DNA of 6,539 bases from assembly GCA_964390645.1 (NCBI GenBank), contig CAYMLL010000372.1, positions 1-6,539 on the forward strand, given 5' to 3'. Shown piece by piece: positions 5,875-6,539 of the stretch (positions are counted from its first letter, which is position 1; each line of letters starts with the position of its first letter). Source of the DNA: CAYMLL01 sp964390645 (GTDB taxonomy: Bacteria > Planctomycetota > UBA8108). Both the position numbers and the translations under genes were made by a program. The notes beneath the pieces were generated by a model, which saw nothing but the letters and a program-made list of their open reading frames with translations, was not told where the DNA came from and did no database searches.

Positions 5875-6539
5875 ATGAGAAGAATGCCTCCCGCGATGGA
5901 TGACTCCGACGACAGCAAGAAGCCCCCGAAGAGTGTCGAGGACGTTCAGAAGGATCTTCAGGACTTTATCAAGGACAAGTTCGGCGGCAACGTCATGGCG
6001 TTCCCCATGGGGCCCGGCGGCATGGGAGCTCCGGCTGCCGAGGAGCCGGTAACGGCCGGCGAGGACGAGGTGCCGGCGGTTCCTCCCGAGGTGCTGAGCT
6101 TCGACATGACTCCGCGCCAGGTGAAGTCCTATCTCGATCGCTATGTCATCGGACAGGACGACGCAAAACGTACGCTGGCCGTGGCTATCTGTGATCACTA
6201 CAACCACGTTCGTCGATCCCTGTCGAGCGCCGAAGTCGATCCTGCCGCGGCCGCTCGATCCCGGGACGTCTGCGGCGATCTCGAGGCTCGGTCGAATGTC
6301 GAGTACGTGAAACAGAACGTGATCCTGCTTGGCCCCACAGGTGTCGGAAAGACCTACCTCGTGCGGATTCTTGCACAGCTCATCGGGGTTCCGTTCGTGA
6401 AGGCGGACGTGACGAAGTTCTCCGAGACCGGCTATGTGGGTGGGGACGTCGAGGATCTCGTTCGTGAGCTCGTACGCGCGGTCGACGGCAATGTGCAACT
6501 GGCGTCGCATGGAATCGTCTTCCTCGACGAGGTCGACAA
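5875..6539 (+). CDS. ClpX/HslU-class AAA+ unfoldase without zinc-binding domain, partial, runs off right edge
   Basis: The first 221 residues are visible. ClpX-class AAA+ rings unfold proteins with ATP and often feed a peptidase such as ClpP. Residues 79-113 match the start of the ClpX/HslU module (TPRQVKSYLDRYVIGQDDAK, then HYNHVRR). Walker A is GPTGVGKT (153-160). The segment KADVTKFSETGYVGGDVEDL (176-195) mixes ClpX-like and HslU-like features. Walker B is IVFLDEVD (214-221). The four-cysteine zinc-binding domain of ClpX is missing. In its place is a charged N-terminus with a helix (VEDVQKDLQDFI), a Gly/Met-rich patch and an acidic linker. About 28 residues (115-142) are inserted between HVRR and the strand before Walker A. 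Start choice is uncertain: in-frame ATGs lie at 5854, 5875, 5884 and 5896, after a TGA at 5848. I use 5875 because GGTGAGAG precedes it. It is probably not the genome's main ClpX. Confidence 0.85.
   Translation, partial: MRRMPPAMDDSDDSKKPPKSVEDVQKDLQDFIKDKFGGNVMAFPMGPGGMGAPAAEEPVTAGEDEVPAVPPEVLSFDMTPRQVKSYLDRYVIGQDDAKRTLAVAICDHYNHVRRSLSSAEVDPAAAARSRDVCGDLEARSNVEYVKQNVILLGPTGVGKTYLVRILAQLIGVPFVKADVTKFSETGYVGGDVEDLVRELVRAVDGNVQLASHGIVFLDEVD

Noticed and set aside
5836..6510. Minus-strand frame of 224 codons at the right end
   Set aside because: It is antisense to the ClpX-like gene, whose Walker A and B motifs are clear on the plus strand.

Overview
The window is a 6.5-kb, GC-rich stretch of a Gram-negative-type bacterial chromosome. 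The Gram-negative call rests on lpxD, a lipid A gene. A lipoprotein with FG-GAP/VCBS repeats, an exported TPR protein, an exported DUF1573-type protein and a ClpX-like ATPase are a combination I associate with Planctomycetota and similar environmental lineages. Myxococcota or another deep phylum is also possible, and this placement is inference only. I see no mobile element, RNA gene, CRISPR array or phage gene.

Layout, left to right. (1) Positions 1-2039 form a leftward cluster. It starts with a 74-residue single-TPR-like protein (1815-2039), then an exported TPR protein (612-1754), then a lipoprotein with calcium-binding-type FG-GAP repeats that runs off the left edge (1-625). The last two genes overlap by 14 bases. 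(2) Positions 2040-2224 hold divergent promoter candidates. (3) Two rightward genes follow: an exported protein with a DUF1573-type domain and apparently three beta-sandwich repeats (2225-3364), and lpxD, a lipid A acyltransferase (3432-4493). lpxD has no Shine-Dalgarno sequence but has a -10-like hexamer 8 bases before its ATG. (4) Positions 4494-4651 form a convergent gap rich in inverted repeats. (5) A leftward gene (4652-5782) encodes a bacterial homologue of GTDC1/QTMAN, the eukaryotic enzyme that mannosylates queuosine in tRNA-Asp. (6) A short divergent gap (5783-5874) contains a reasonable promoter for that gene. (7) A rightward gene from about 5875 runs off the right edge. It encodes the N-terminal part of a ClpX/HslU-class AAA+ unfoldase that lacks the ClpX zinc-binding domain.

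How the genes fit together. The leftward cluster probably makes a cell-envelope or secreted module, with TPR scaffolds beside a beta-propeller-like lipoprotein. The DUF1573 protein and LpxD also act at the envelope. The tRNA-queuosine mannosyltransferase homologue and the ClpX-like ATPase look unrelated to these and to each other. The most interesting item is the QTMAN-like glycosyltransferase. I found no clear evidence of a multi-gene defence or novel pathway cassette.
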